Shown one piece after another: positions 17,935-26,212 of a stretch of DNA of 64,000 nucleotides; position 1 is the stretch's first letter, and each line of letters opens with the position of its first letter. The stretch lies in contig NZ_CADIKL010000017.1 in assembly GCF_902859945.1 (NCBI RefSeq), positions 85,105 to 149,104 of the forward strand. The letters run 5' to 3'. The position numbers and the translations under genes were made by a program. The notes beneath the pieces are model-generated. The model had not been told where the DNA came from. It ran no database searches and worked only from the letters and a program-made list of their open reading frames with translations. Source of the stretch: Paraburkholderia caffeinitolerans (GTDB lineage Bacteria > Pseudomonadota > Gammaproteobacteria > Burkholderiales > Burkholderiaceae).

Positions 17935-19424
17935 CGCTGCGGCTCCGGCTCGGGGTGGACGGCAGAGGTCGTGGGCGGGCCAGCCGGCGTCCATTCGTCG
18001 CCGAATACCTCGGGTTCTTCGAACGCTTCGAGATTCGCGTAGTGATGGCCGATGTCTTCGCGATAGAGCACGGCTGCGAGCGCGAGCGACAGACGCTTGG
18101 CGCCATCGCTCACGGCCGGGATGTCGCCGGAGAGCGCGCCGTGCGAGAGCGTTGCCGGCGCGCAGAAGCAGTGGATGCGAGCGAGGCCGGGGCACGTGCC
18201 CGGTGTTTTTTCGAGGAATTCGAACGCCGGGCCCAGGTCGGGCGAGTCGGTGAGCTCGCGGTCTTCGTCGCCGGCGGGCGGCGTGTAGCGGTCGCTCCAG
18301 GTGCGGATGTGGCGCGCGAACGATGCGAATTCGGGGCGGCTGGCCGGGTCGATGTTGAAGCCGGTCGCGAACACGAGGAAATCCAGCTCGAACAGGCCTT
18401 GAGGAGTCCGTACGTGCAGCGCGTTGCCCGCCACGGTCACGTCGAGTATCGGCGAGCCGAGGTTGAAGCGCGCGTTCTCATGGCGCGACACGCGCAGCGT
18501 GCTGCCGCGCGGCGGCGGCACCTGCTGCACATTGATGTAATGACGGATGCGCCACTTCCACGCGTCGGGCAGCGCGGCATGGCCGTGCGTGAGCCCCGGG
18601 TTGCCCGCGCCCTTGCCCTTGTTCACGCGTGGAATGTCCGCGCGGCGGATCAGCAGGTCGACCGACGCGGCGCCCGCTTCGAGCGCGGTCGCGGCGCTGT
18701 CCATGGCCGACGCGCCCGCGCCGATTACGCCCACGCGCTTGCCGCGCAGTGTGCCGTAATCCATCTCGTCCGACGAGTGCGCCCAGAAGCGCTTCGGCAG
18801 CGCCTTCGCGAAAGCGGGCACGCTCGGGCCGCCGAGGCCGTCGCGTCCGGTCGCGAGCACCACGTGGCGCGCGTACACCACGCTGTCGCGGCCCGCGTGC
18901 GAGACCGACAGCGCGACCACGCCGTCGCCATCGCCATCGTCAAGCGGCACGATCGACGTGATGCGGTGATCGTTGCGCACGTCGAGGCCGAGCACCTCGC
19001 GATACCAGCGCAGGTAGTCCATCCATTGCAGGCGCGGGATCTTGTCGAGCGCAGCCCACGCCTCGCCGCCGAACTGCGCCTCGAACCACGCGCGAAACGT
19101 GAGCGCGGGCAGGCCGAGCGCGGGGCCCGTCAGTTGCTTGGGCGAGCGCAGCGTTTCCATGCGCGCGGTGGTCGCCCACGGGCCTTCGAAGCCTTGCGGC
19201 GATTGATCGAAGATCACCGCGTCCACGCCGAGATGCGCGAGCGACGCGGCGGCGGCCAGCCCCGCCATGCCGCCGCCGATGATCGCGACGCTGACGACGG
19301 GCCGGCCCTCGTGCGTGCGCGGCGGCACCCACGATCTGGCGGGCAATTCGAGCCAGGCGAGGTCTTCGCGCAGGCGCGCTTCGAGCGCCGCGAGGCCTGG
19401 GTGACGAGCGGTCGGCGAGTTCAT
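17931..19424 (-). CDS. Flavin-containing monooxygenase-like FAD/NAD(P) oxidoreductase
   Basis: 497 residues from the ATG at 19424. FAD site IIGGGMAGLAAAASL at about 48-62; second Rossmann motif VGVIGAGASAMDSA for NADPH in the middle; a late FATGFN segment typical of flavin monooxygenases. A strict FMO fingerprint (FxGxxxHxxx) is not obvious, so an N-hydroxylating, Baeyer-Villiger or sulfur-oxidising role is open. It overlaps the LysR gene before it and the permease after it by 4 bp each, placing oxygenation of the imported compound at the heart of the operon. Confidence 0.85.
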   Translation of the reverse strand: MNSPTARHPGLAALEARLREDLAWLELPARSWVPPRTHEGRPVVSVAIIGGGMAGLAAAASLAHLGVDAVIFDQSPQGFEGPWATTARMETLRSPKQLTGPALGLPALTFRAWFEAQFGGEAWAALDKIPRLQWMDYLRWYREVLGLDVRNDHRITSIVPLDDGDGDGVVALSVSHAGRDSVVYARHVVLATGRDGLGGPSVPAFAKALPKRFWAHSSDEMDYGTLRGKRVGVIGAGASAMDSAATALEAGAASVDLLIRRADIPRVNKGKGAGNPGLTHGHAALPDAWKWRIRHYINVQQVPPPRGSTLRVSRHENARFNLGSPILDVTVAGNALHVRTPQGLFELDFLVFATGFNIDPASRPEFASFARHIRTWSDRYTPPAGDEDRELTDSPDLGPAFEFLEKTPGTCPGLARIHCFCAPATLSHGALSGDIPAVSDGAKRLSLALAAVLYREDIGHHYANLEAFEEPEVFGDEWTPAGPPTTSAVHPEPEPQR

Positions 19425-20401
19425 GGTGACGGGGTTTCCTTCGGATCGGGCAGGTCGCCGTAGAGCGACTGCAGGACTTGGGCATGCTCGCTGGGCGCAT
19501 GCTGGACGAAATCGGGGAGCAGCGTGCGCGCGGCGCTGGCGAGCGCGTCGACGAATGCCGTCGCGACGTTCGACAGCACTTTTGCGTCGCGCGTGACGAC
19601 CCCGAAGAAGAACGGAATACCGGTGTCGATCGGGCGCACGGCGACGTCGGGCAGCGGCAGACCGTAAGCGGTCACGGGTTCGAGCACCGAGAGGCCGAGC
19701 CCGGCGCGCACCGCGGCCAGCGCATTGAGCGACGAGTTGGTTTCGATCAACGCGGCCGGCGCGATGCCCGCGCTGGCGAACGCGTGATCGAGCCGGCGGC
19801 GCAGCCGGTACGGATTCTGCATCGTGACGATGCGCCGGTCCGCGCACGCGGCGAGCGGCACGCGCGCATGCGCGGCGAGCGGATCGTCATGGCGCAGCAC
19901 GGCAACGCACGCGGATTCGCCGATCCAGTGGACGGCCAACCCGCGATGCTCGAGCGGCAGGCTGGTCACGCCGATCTCGGCTGCGCCCGTCAGCACCTCG
20001 TGAACGACCTGTTCGGGCGACATGCTGCGCAGCTGGATCTTCGGCGTGTCGTGGGCGGGGCCGGGCAGCGCGAGCGCGGCGGGCAGGAGACCGGCCGCGA
20101 GCGCCGAGGTGGCCGCGATATGCAGCGGCCGCGCGTCGCCGCGCGCGATTTCGCTCGCACGGTCGCGGACCTGCTTCATGCCGGCGAGCATCCGCTCGAC
20201 GTCCTCGTACAGCAGGAAGCCCTGTTCGGTGGGCGAGACGCGCGGGCCGTTGCGGGCAAACAGCGCATAGCCGATCTCGGCCTCCAGCTCCTGGATCAGC
20301 CGCGTGATCGCGGGCTGCGACCGCCCGAGCAGGCGGCCGGCCGCAGTAATGCTGCCGGTGGTCATCACGGCAGCGAAGGCTTCGAGCTGGCGAAGTTCCA
20401 T
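19421..20401 (-). CDS. LysR-family regulator heading the ABC/monooxygenase operon
   Basis: 326 residues. The N-terminal winged helix-turn-helix is clear (MELRQLEAFAAVMTTGSITAAGRLLGRSQPAITRLIQELE), followed by an alpha/beta effector domain. Unusually for LysR proteins it is not divergent from its target but is the first gene of the operon, overlapping the monooxygenase by 4 bp, which points to autoregulation together with the whole operon. An inverted repeat TTAAG-N4-CTTAA lies 38 bp upstream of its start. Confidence 0.88.
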   Translation of the reverse strand: MELRQLEAFAAVMTTGSITAAGRLLGRSQPAITRLIQELEAEIGYALFARNGPRVSPTEQGFLLYEDVERMLAGMKQVRDRASEIARGDARPLHIAATSALAAGLLPAALALPGPAHDTPKIQLRSMSPEQVVHEVLTGAAEIGVTSLPLEHRGLAVHWIGESACVAVLRHDDPLAAHARVPLAACADRRIVTMQNPYRLRRRLDHAFASAGIAPAALIETNSSLNALAAVRAGLGLSVLEPVTAYGLPLPDVAVRPIDTGIPFFFGVVTRDAKVLSNVATAFVDALASAARTLLPDFVQHAPSEHAQVLQSLYGDLPDPKETPSP

Positions 20402-20438
20402 GAGTCAGTGGGTGCGGACAGGCGCCATTGCATGCGAT

Positions 20439-20452
20439 TTAAGCATTCTTAA
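20439..20452. promoter_or_regulatory. Inverted repeat upstream of the LysR-led operon
   Basis: TTAAG (20439-20443), CATT, CTTAA (20448-20452): a perfect 5-4-5 palindrome fitting the loose LysR T-N11-A pattern, 38 bp before the LysR start and flanked by GCATGC hexamers. Candidate operator or promoter element for the minus-strand operon. Confidence 0.35.
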
Positions 20453-20664
20453 CCTTCAAGCATGCAAAGCACAAATACTAAATCTGCATGTTGATATATC
20501 GCAACGTGCAAACGAATGAGGGATTCTGATTCGTGAGCACCGGGTTTACGCGAAGAAGCGACTCCTATGTAATCGGAATATACGAATAAACATTCGTGTT
20601 TAGACGCTGGTTGATATCAAAAAAGAGCGCTCAAATGGAGTCATTCGTCTCAACGGAGGATTCC

Positions 20665-21594
20665 ATGGAACTCATGCTTGCCGACTCGCTGGCCACCTCG
20701 CACCCGTCGACGTTTCGTCTGTCGACGCATCCGCACCATCACCGTATCGTTCACGTGAGCGCCGAGCGCGACGCGCTCGAACAATTCCTGGAAGACGTCC
20801 GCGAGATCGATGTCCAGAATCTCGAGTACGTGCCGTTCATGCGCTACCACCTGGCCGACCTGCTGATCAAGCGACTCGGCAACGCGTTCGCGCGCACCCT
20901 GGTCGACCTCGTCAAGGACCGCAACCACGGCGGTTTCACCATCGGTCTTCAAGGGTTGTCTCAAGATAGTTCGGACTACGTTAAATTCGGCACGGCGATT
21001 GGCCACATCCTCGGGCCGAGCAACCACGACTCCATGTCGGGCACCTACTACGCGCGCTTCGTGGTCAGACATACCGACGATAGCGACTCCTACCTGCGTC
21101 AGGCCTATCGTCTATTCACGATGCACACCGACGGCACCTTCGTCACCGAGGCCACCGACTGGCTGCTGATGATGAAGTTCGCCGAGCAGAACGCGGTCGG
21201 CGGCGAGTCGCGCTTCCTGCACCTCGACGATTGGGACGAGCGCGAGCGCTTCGTGAACCACAAGTTCGCGACCCGGCCGTTCCTGTACAAGGCGCCAGGC
21301 TCGAAGAACGTGAGCGAGCGGGTCGAGCGCCCGGTGTTCTTCCAGAGTGAATTCGGTTTGTCGCTGTCGTTCATCGATCAATTCGTGCAGCCCGCCAACC
21401 GGGAAGAGGCCGCTTATCTGCATGACCTTTCGGCATCGATGGAAGCTTCGCGTGGCACGAAGGAAGTCGCTCTCCCAGCGGGGGACCTGGTTGTCCTGAA
21501 CAACTACTTCTATCTCCACGGCCGTGCGCCGTTTGAAAAGAACGAGGCACTGCATCGCGAACTGATGCGCCAGCGGGGCACGTTCGCGCAGTGA
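20665..21594 (+). CDS. csiD: CsiD/GlaH-type 2-oxoglutarate-dependent glutarate hydroxylase
   Basis: 309 residues from the ATG at 20665, chosen for its GGAGGA site. The family converts glutarate to L-2-hydroxyglutarate with Fe(II), O2 and 2-oxoglutarate. Iron ligands are His154 and Asp156 in FTMHTDGTF and His285 in FYLHGR, with the Arg for 2-oxoglutarate likely in the C-terminal helix. In E. coli the next gene is lhgO, an FAD oxidase; here the next gene encodes an FMN-dependent alpha-hydroxy acid dehydrogenase. It probably belongs to lysine/glutarate catabolism. It is divergent from the LysR gene at 20401. Confidence 0.88.
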   Translation: MELMLADSLATSHPSTFRLSTHPHHHRIVHVSAERDALEQFLEDVREIDVQNLEYVPFMRYHLADLLIKRLGNAFARTLVDLVKDRNHGGFTIGLQGLSQDSSDYVKFGTAIGHILGPSNHDSMSGTYYARFVVRHTDDSDSYLRQAYRLFTMHTDGTFVTEATDWLLMMKFAEQNAVGGESRFLHLDDWDERERFVNHKFATRPFLYKAPGSKNVSERVERPVFFQSEFGLSLSFIDQFVQPANREEAAYLHDLSASMEASRGTKEVALPAGDLVVLNNYFYLHGRAPFEKNEALHRELMRQRGTFAQ

Positions 21595-21686
21595 TGCAGC
21601 ACTCGCCCGGTCCGGCACCGCCTGTGCAGGCGGATCGGGCGTCGAGCCTTTTGAAGCGTTTTAAGAAGCAGATTGTGGAGAGACAG

Positions 21687-22937
21687 ATGGAAGATCACCT
21701 CGGTGCCGCGGACGTTCAGCCGCTCCCGCTTGTCGCGCAGAAAAGCGCGCAGAAAAGCCAGGCCGCGTATGGCGTCAAGCAGGACGTTCCGGCGCGGCTT
21801 CGCAAGATCCTTTCATTGGCCGATTTCGAGGCGGCGGCGCGGGGCTTCCTGCCACGCCCGCTGTACGGCTACATTTCCGGCGCCGCCGAGGACGAACTGT
21901 CGCTCGCCGCGAACCGCAGCGCATTCGAGCGCCTGAAATTCCGGCCGAAGGTGCTGGTGGACGTCGCGCGCCGATCGCAAGCCACCACGATCTTCGGCCA
22001 CACCTACGCGTCGCCGTTCGGGATTGCCCCGGTTGGCATCAGCGCGATCTCGGCGTATCGCGGCGACATCGCACTGGCCCAGGCGGCGCAGGGCGAACAG
22101 ATTCCCGCGATCATGAGCGGCACCTCGCTGATCCCGATGGAGACCGTCCGAGCCGCTGCGCCGGGCACGTGGTTTCAGGCCTATCTTCCCGGCGACGCCG
22201 CGCGCCGCGATGCGCTGATCGAGCGGGTCCAAGCGGCGGGCTTCGCGACGCTCGTCGTCACGGTCGACATCCCCGTGTGGGCGAATCGCGAGAACAATGT
22301 GCGCACTGGCTTCTCGCTGCCGCTGCGCCCGTCGCTGCGTCTCGCGATGGACGGCCTCGCGCGGCCCCGCTGGCTCTGCGGTACCTTCCTGCGCACCTTG
22401 GTCCAGCACGGGATGCCTCACTTCGAAAACTCGTTCGCGACGCGCGGCGCACCGATGTTGTCCGCGTCGGCGATTCGCGACACCACGGGCCGCGATCACC
22501 TCTCTTGGGAGGACATCGCGCGGATTCGCGAGCGCTGGAGCGGCAACCTGGTGATCAAGGGCATCCTGCACGTCGACGATGCGCGGCGCGCGGCGTCCAT
22601 CGGCGCGGACGGCATCATCGTCTCGAACCACGGCGGACGCCAACTCGATGGCGCGGTCGAACCCTTGCAGGTGTTGCCGGAGATTTGCGCTGCCGTTGGC
22701 GACGATCTGGTCGTGATGATGGACAGCGGTGTCCGGCGCGGCGCGGATGTGCTGAAGGCGCTCGCGCTCGGCGCGCGTTTCGTGTTCGTCGGGCGTCCGT
22801 TCATGTATGCGGCGGCGGTGGGCGGCGAGGCGGGCGTGCGGCACGCGATCGGGCTTTTGCGCGACGAGGTGGACAGGAATATGGCGATGCTTGGGGCGCG
22901 CTCGGTCGAGGAGGTTACGAGGGACGTGCTTGCGTGA
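21687..22937 (+). CDS. FMN-dependent alpha-hydroxy acid dehydrogenase
   Basis: 416 residues from the ATG at 21687, which has a well-spaced GGAGA; an in-frame ATG at 21594 overlaps the csiD stop and would add 31 low-complexity residues, so the start is uncertain. Family marks: PLYGYISGAAEDE near the N-terminus, FGIAPVGISA, VTVDIPVWANRENNVRTGF, GADGIIVSNHGGRQLDG with the catalytic His and Arg, and the phosphate-binding DSGVRRGADVLKALALGA. Such enzymes oxidise L-lactate, mandelate, glycolate or related acids. Its coupling to csiD suggests L-2-hydroxyglutarate as substrate in place of LhgO (inference). Confidence 0.87.
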   Translation: MEDHLGAADVQPLPLVAQKSAQKSQAAYGVKQDVPARLRKILSLADFEAAARGFLPRPLYGYISGAAEDELSLAANRSAFERLKFRPKVLVDVARRSQATTIFGHTYASPFGIAPVGISAISAYRGDIALAQAAQGEQIPAIMSGTSLIPMETVRAAAPGTWFQAYLPGDAARRDALIERVQAAGFATLVVTVDIPVWANRENNVRTGFSLPLRPSLRLAMDGLARPRWLCGTFLRTLVQHGMPHFENSFATRGAPMLSASAIRDTTGRDHLSWEDIARIRERWSGNLVIKGILHVDDARRAASIGADGIIVSNHGGRQLDGAVEPLQVLPEICAAVGDDLVVMMDSGVRRGADVLKALALGARFVFVGRPFMYAAAVGGEAGVRHAIGLLRDEVDRNMAMLGARSVEEVTRDVLA

Positions 22938-22958
22938 GGGGGCGCGCGGGCAGGCCCT

Positions 22959-23198
22959 TCACTGGCCGCGCAACGTCTCCAACATGGCAACCAGCGCGCG
23001 CACCCTCGGTGGTTGCAGTCGTGCCGAGGGCATCACTATGCTGATGGGCATGGCGGGCGGCCGGCATCTAGGGAGAAGTTCGACCAGGGCACCACTCCGC
23101 AGCTCTCCCACCACCATGTTGTCCGGCACCTGCGTGATCCCCAGACCCGCTACCACTGCCGCCACCATGCCTTCGCCATCGTTCACCTGCACCTGCGC
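22959..23198 (-). pseudogene. LysR regulator remnant (C-terminal 79 residues)
   Basis: The frame ending at 22959 reads as the tail of a LysR effector domain: VNDGEGMVAAVVAGLGITQVPD, then GALVELLPRCRPPAMPISIVMP and the final helix RVRALVAMLETL. Upstream of about 23198 the frame becomes unrelated and no helix-turn-helix is found. The N-terminal three quarters are lost, so this cannot be a working regulator. The breakpoint abuts a cupin remnant on the other strand. Confidence 0.65.
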
Positions 23199-23479
23199 GG
23201 GCGGCGCCAAGTCGCTGGCGCCCGGTGCCGGAACGCCACCGCACCAGCACGACTGCGACGAGGTGGTGATTTGTCTGGGCGGCGAGGGTGAGCTCCGTAC
23301 CGACGGGAGGCAGCAACGCTTAGGATCGCAAAGCATCCTCATCTTGCCGCGAGGCCGCGTGCACCAGTTCCTCAACGTCGGCTCGCAGCCCCCTGGAAAC
23401 ACTGGGAATTTTCGGCCAGTCACCTGTGCCCACAAGACAGCCCGATGGCCAGCCTCTGCCGTTGCCATGGCGCAGTTGA
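23199..23479 (+). pseudogene. Cupin-domain protein remnant with frameshift
   Basis: The plus strand reads LAPGAGTPPHQHDCDEVVICL, GEGELRTDGRQQ and LILPRGRVHQF, a cupin metal site (His-x-His...His). After GSQP the frame must change at a run of five C (23389-23393) to continue as LETLGIFGQSPVPT to a stop at 23479. The N-terminal start is missing and replaced by LysR sequence in the opposite orientation. A decayed gene, probably once a small cupin enzyme or sensor. Confidence 0.6.
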
Positions 23480-23786
23480 GGCGCGTGAGAATCGCGTGCA
23501 CCCATTAGCGGGCCCAGTGTCGAGTAAGCGAACCATTTCATCGCCTGCTTGAGCATCCGATTTCGCGATTCCACTGGCCGAATGCACCCGTTTCTTTGAT
23601 TCACGGCTGCGACGCATCAGCGTCACCCGGCTTGCGCGAATCGGTCTACATACAGTGGCTTTCCGATTCGTGCAAATACGATTGCGTAGGATACCGATGA
23701 AACGCCTGATAAACCGTGCAATGTACCACCCGATCAAGAAGTGGCCGGTGAGCATCCACGAGTGACCGATCCTCATACGGAAACGG

Positions 23787-25130
23787 TCACCATGCCGAAT
23801 TCGAAAGCGAGTCTGAAGCGGGACCGGCGAGTGCTTTTGCATGTAGCTGGAAACGGCGATGTTCCTCTGGCGGAACCAGCGACCCGCCCGTCGCCCAAAT
23901 TACGTGCGTTGACCGCTGCATGTCCGCATTGAGACTGCGCAGGTAGTCGCGGCCGCAAGGCGATTGGGCCAGCCAGCCAGGGCCGCCGACGGCAGCCGCT
24001 GCCGATGGCTCCAGTTCCACTCCGGTTGCGCGTTGAACCGCCAGCAGGCATGCGTAGAGTTCTTCATCGCTTACGGTGAATACACCCGACAGTTGGGACG
24101 CCATCAAAGGACTGACCAGTTGCGACGCCTGTCCCACGGCAAGGCCATCGGCCTCTGTCCGGTTGTCGAGACCCATGTCATAGACGGACACCGGCTCGTC
24201 GGAACCGGCCGCAAGCTGGACAAGCATGCACGGCGAAGCCACAGGCTCCGCAAAGAAACAATGGACGTGTTCGCCGAAAAGCGCCTTAAGTCCATAGGTA
24301 ATCCCGCCCGGTGCACCACCGACACCGCAGGGGATATAGACGAATAGCGGATGCGCTGCATCCACGATGCGGCCCGACTCCGCAAGTTGCGCCGCCAGAT
24401 GGCGAGCGCTCGCGGCATATCCGAGGAACAGCAACAATGAACGCTCGTCGTCCACGAAATGGCAGCGCGGCCGATCTAGCGCCTGCAATCGTCCGGCGGC
24501 GACTGCTTGCGCGTAGTCACCGTCGTGCTCGACCACGCGTACACCGCGTCTTCTCAACCGCTCCTTCTTCCAGGACTTCGCGTCCGTCGACATATGAACG
24601 ATCGACTCGAATCCCAGAGCGGCGGCCATTACGCCGATGCTCAAGCCGAGATTGCCGGTACTGCCGACGATGATGGCGTGCTTCGCGAACAGCTCGCGTG
24701 CCGCGGTCGACGCGAGGACCCGCCGATCGCCCTGGGCGTCGAGTAGCCCATGTTCGATCGCAATCGATTCCGCGAGCGCGAGCACTTCGTGAAAGCCGCC
24801 GCGCGCCTTGATGGACCCCGCGATCGGCAATGCGTCATCGCGCTTGATGAACCAGGCTCCCCGCGCGTCCGACGAAAGCGATAACGCTTGGTGCAAGCCA
24901 TCGGCCGGCATCAGGTCCGACTCCACTTTTCCCGCGCTCGCGGCGAGTTCGGGGAAAAGTTTGGCCATTAGCGGCTCGCATCGCGCCAGCCTCGCCTCGG
25001 CGAGCGCAATGTCGTCGAGCGATGGCGCGTCGTGGGGCAATGGGCTGCCGACATCCGGGTTCAGCCACAGTAGCGGGCGGAGTGATTGTAGTTTTGCTAA
25101 TAGGGAGGAAGATTGAAGCAGAATGCTCAT
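23787..25130 (-). CDS. dsdA: D-serine ammonia-lyase
   Basis: 447 residues, the usual size of DsdA. PLP enzyme of fold type II: the Schiff-base lysine is Lys108 in AGSIKARGG, the substrate loop is GSTGNLG near 156, and the phosphate-binding loop is CGVGGAPGG near 276. Converts D-serine to pyruvate and ammonia in the cytosol. It is divergent, 81 bp apart, from a LysR gene of DsdC type, as in enterobacteria. No D-serine permease gene (dsdX) is in the window. Confidence 0.92.
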   Translation of the reverse strand: MSILLQSSSLLAKLQSLRPLLWLNPDVGSPLPHDAPSLDDIALAEARLARCEPLMAKLFPELAASAGKVESDLMPADGLHQALSLSSDARGAWFIKRDDALPIAGSIKARGGFHEVLALAESIAIEHGLLDAQGDRRVLASTAARELFAKHAIIVGSTGNLGLSIGVMAAALGFESIVHMSTDAKSWKKERLRRRGVRVVEHDGDYAQAVAAGRLQALDRPRCHFVDDERSLLLFLGYAASARHLAAQLAESGRIVDAAHPLFVYIPCGVGGAPGGITYGLKALFGEHVHCFFAEPVASPCMLVQLAAGSDEPVSVYDMGLDNRTEADGLAVGQASQLVSPLMASQLSGVFTVSDEELYACLLAVQRATGVELEPSAAAAVGGPGWLAQSPCGRDYLRSLNADMQRSTHVIWATGGSLVPPEEHRRFQLHAKALAGPASDSLSNSAW

Positions 25131-25211
25131 CGATCGGTCCTTGGCTCGTTAAGCTATATCGTGCCGACGATGCTACGATTTCATGAATTCGCGACAAAGC
25201 GTTAATTTCTA

Positions 25212-26201
25212 ATGAAGGCATTAGCCTTACTTATACCTATGCGACTAGACGGTTCAATCCTTGGCGCCCTTCATTGTTTTGAAACCGCGGGCCGGCTCCT
25301 GAGCTTCACGAAGACCGCCCAGGCGTTCAACCTGACGCAAAGTGCCGTCAGCCAGCAGATTCGCCATCTGGAGGAGCGCCTGGGTTATGCGCTTTTCGTG
25401 CGCCAGGCACGCGGGCTCAAGATGACCGAAAAGGGCGAGGCTCTCCTCGACACGATGTCGAGCGCTTTCGCCGACATCAATCGGACGCTTCAGGAACTCG
25501 GCATGTCGAATGCGCCGTTACAGGTGAGTTGCCTCCCCTCATTCGCGCTGCAATGGTTGATGCCGAGATTGAGCGAGTTTCACAGGCAACAGCCGAAAGT
25601 CTCGGTCCGCCTCAAGGCCGAGTTCCAGATTCTGGACCGGCAGGCCATGGACGCCGACGATATAGACGTGGCAGTGCGTTACGACCCGGTTCAATACAGT
25701 CGGCTGCACGCCGACGTCATCATGGACGAGTACCTCTTTCCGGTCGCCACACCCGAGTATCTGGCTAAGCATCCGGCCTGCGCCAATGGGGAATCGCTCG
25801 AAGATGTCGTGTTGCTGCATGACGCCTCGCCGTGGGTCGATGCGCCCGAGTTCGTGGAGTGGCGCACCTGGCTAGAGGAGTTTCGCCCGGCGTGGACCCA
25901 GTATCTGGACGGCCCCCAGTTTAATTTCTCCAGCCTCGCTATCACTGCCGCATTAAACCATCAGGGCGTGGCGATGGGGCGCGCGGCCCTGGTTCATGAC
26001 GAGATCAGGAGTGGGCGGCTTGTCAATGTGTTCGGAAAGCACGCGCGGGCGCCGGCGCGCTATATGCTGCTTTCCCGCCAACCCGACGATCCACGCACGG
26101 CGGCTTTTTCGAACTGGCTCAAGGGCGAGTGCGCGCGCTTCGATGATGCGCGGATGCAATTGCTGATGGGCGGGGGAGGCGACTGGGTCAGCTCAAGCTG
26201 A
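25212..26201 (+). CDS. dsdC: LysR-family regulator, DsdC-like activator of dsdA
   Basis: 329 residues; an alternative ATG at 25239 (MRLDGSILGALHCFE) would also fit. The winged helix is LSFTKTAQAFNLTQSAVSQQ followed by IRHLEERLGYALFVR. The effector domain contains LLHDASPWVD and ALNHQGVAMGRAALV, segments that closely resemble E. coli DsdC (LLHDRQAWSND; AMNHIGVAMGRKRLV, from memory). Divergent placement beside dsdA supports control by D-serine. Confidence 0.82.
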   Translation: MKALALLIPMRLDGSILGALHCFETAGRLLSFTKTAQAFNLTQSAVSQQIRHLEERLGYALFVRQARGLKMTEKGEALLDTMSSAFADINRTLQELGMSNAPLQVSCLPSFALQWLMPRLSEFHRQQPKVSVRLKAEFQILDRQAMDADDIDVAVRYDPVQYSRLHADVIMDEYLFPVATPEYLAKHPACANGESLEDVVLLHDASPWVDAPEFVEWRTWLEEFRPAWTQYLDGPQFNFSSLAITAALNHQGVAMGRAALVHDEIRSGRLVNVFGKHARAPARYMLLSRQPDDPRTAAFSNWLKGECARFDDARMQLLMGGGGDWVSSS

Positions 26202-26212
26202 TCTCGCCGCGC

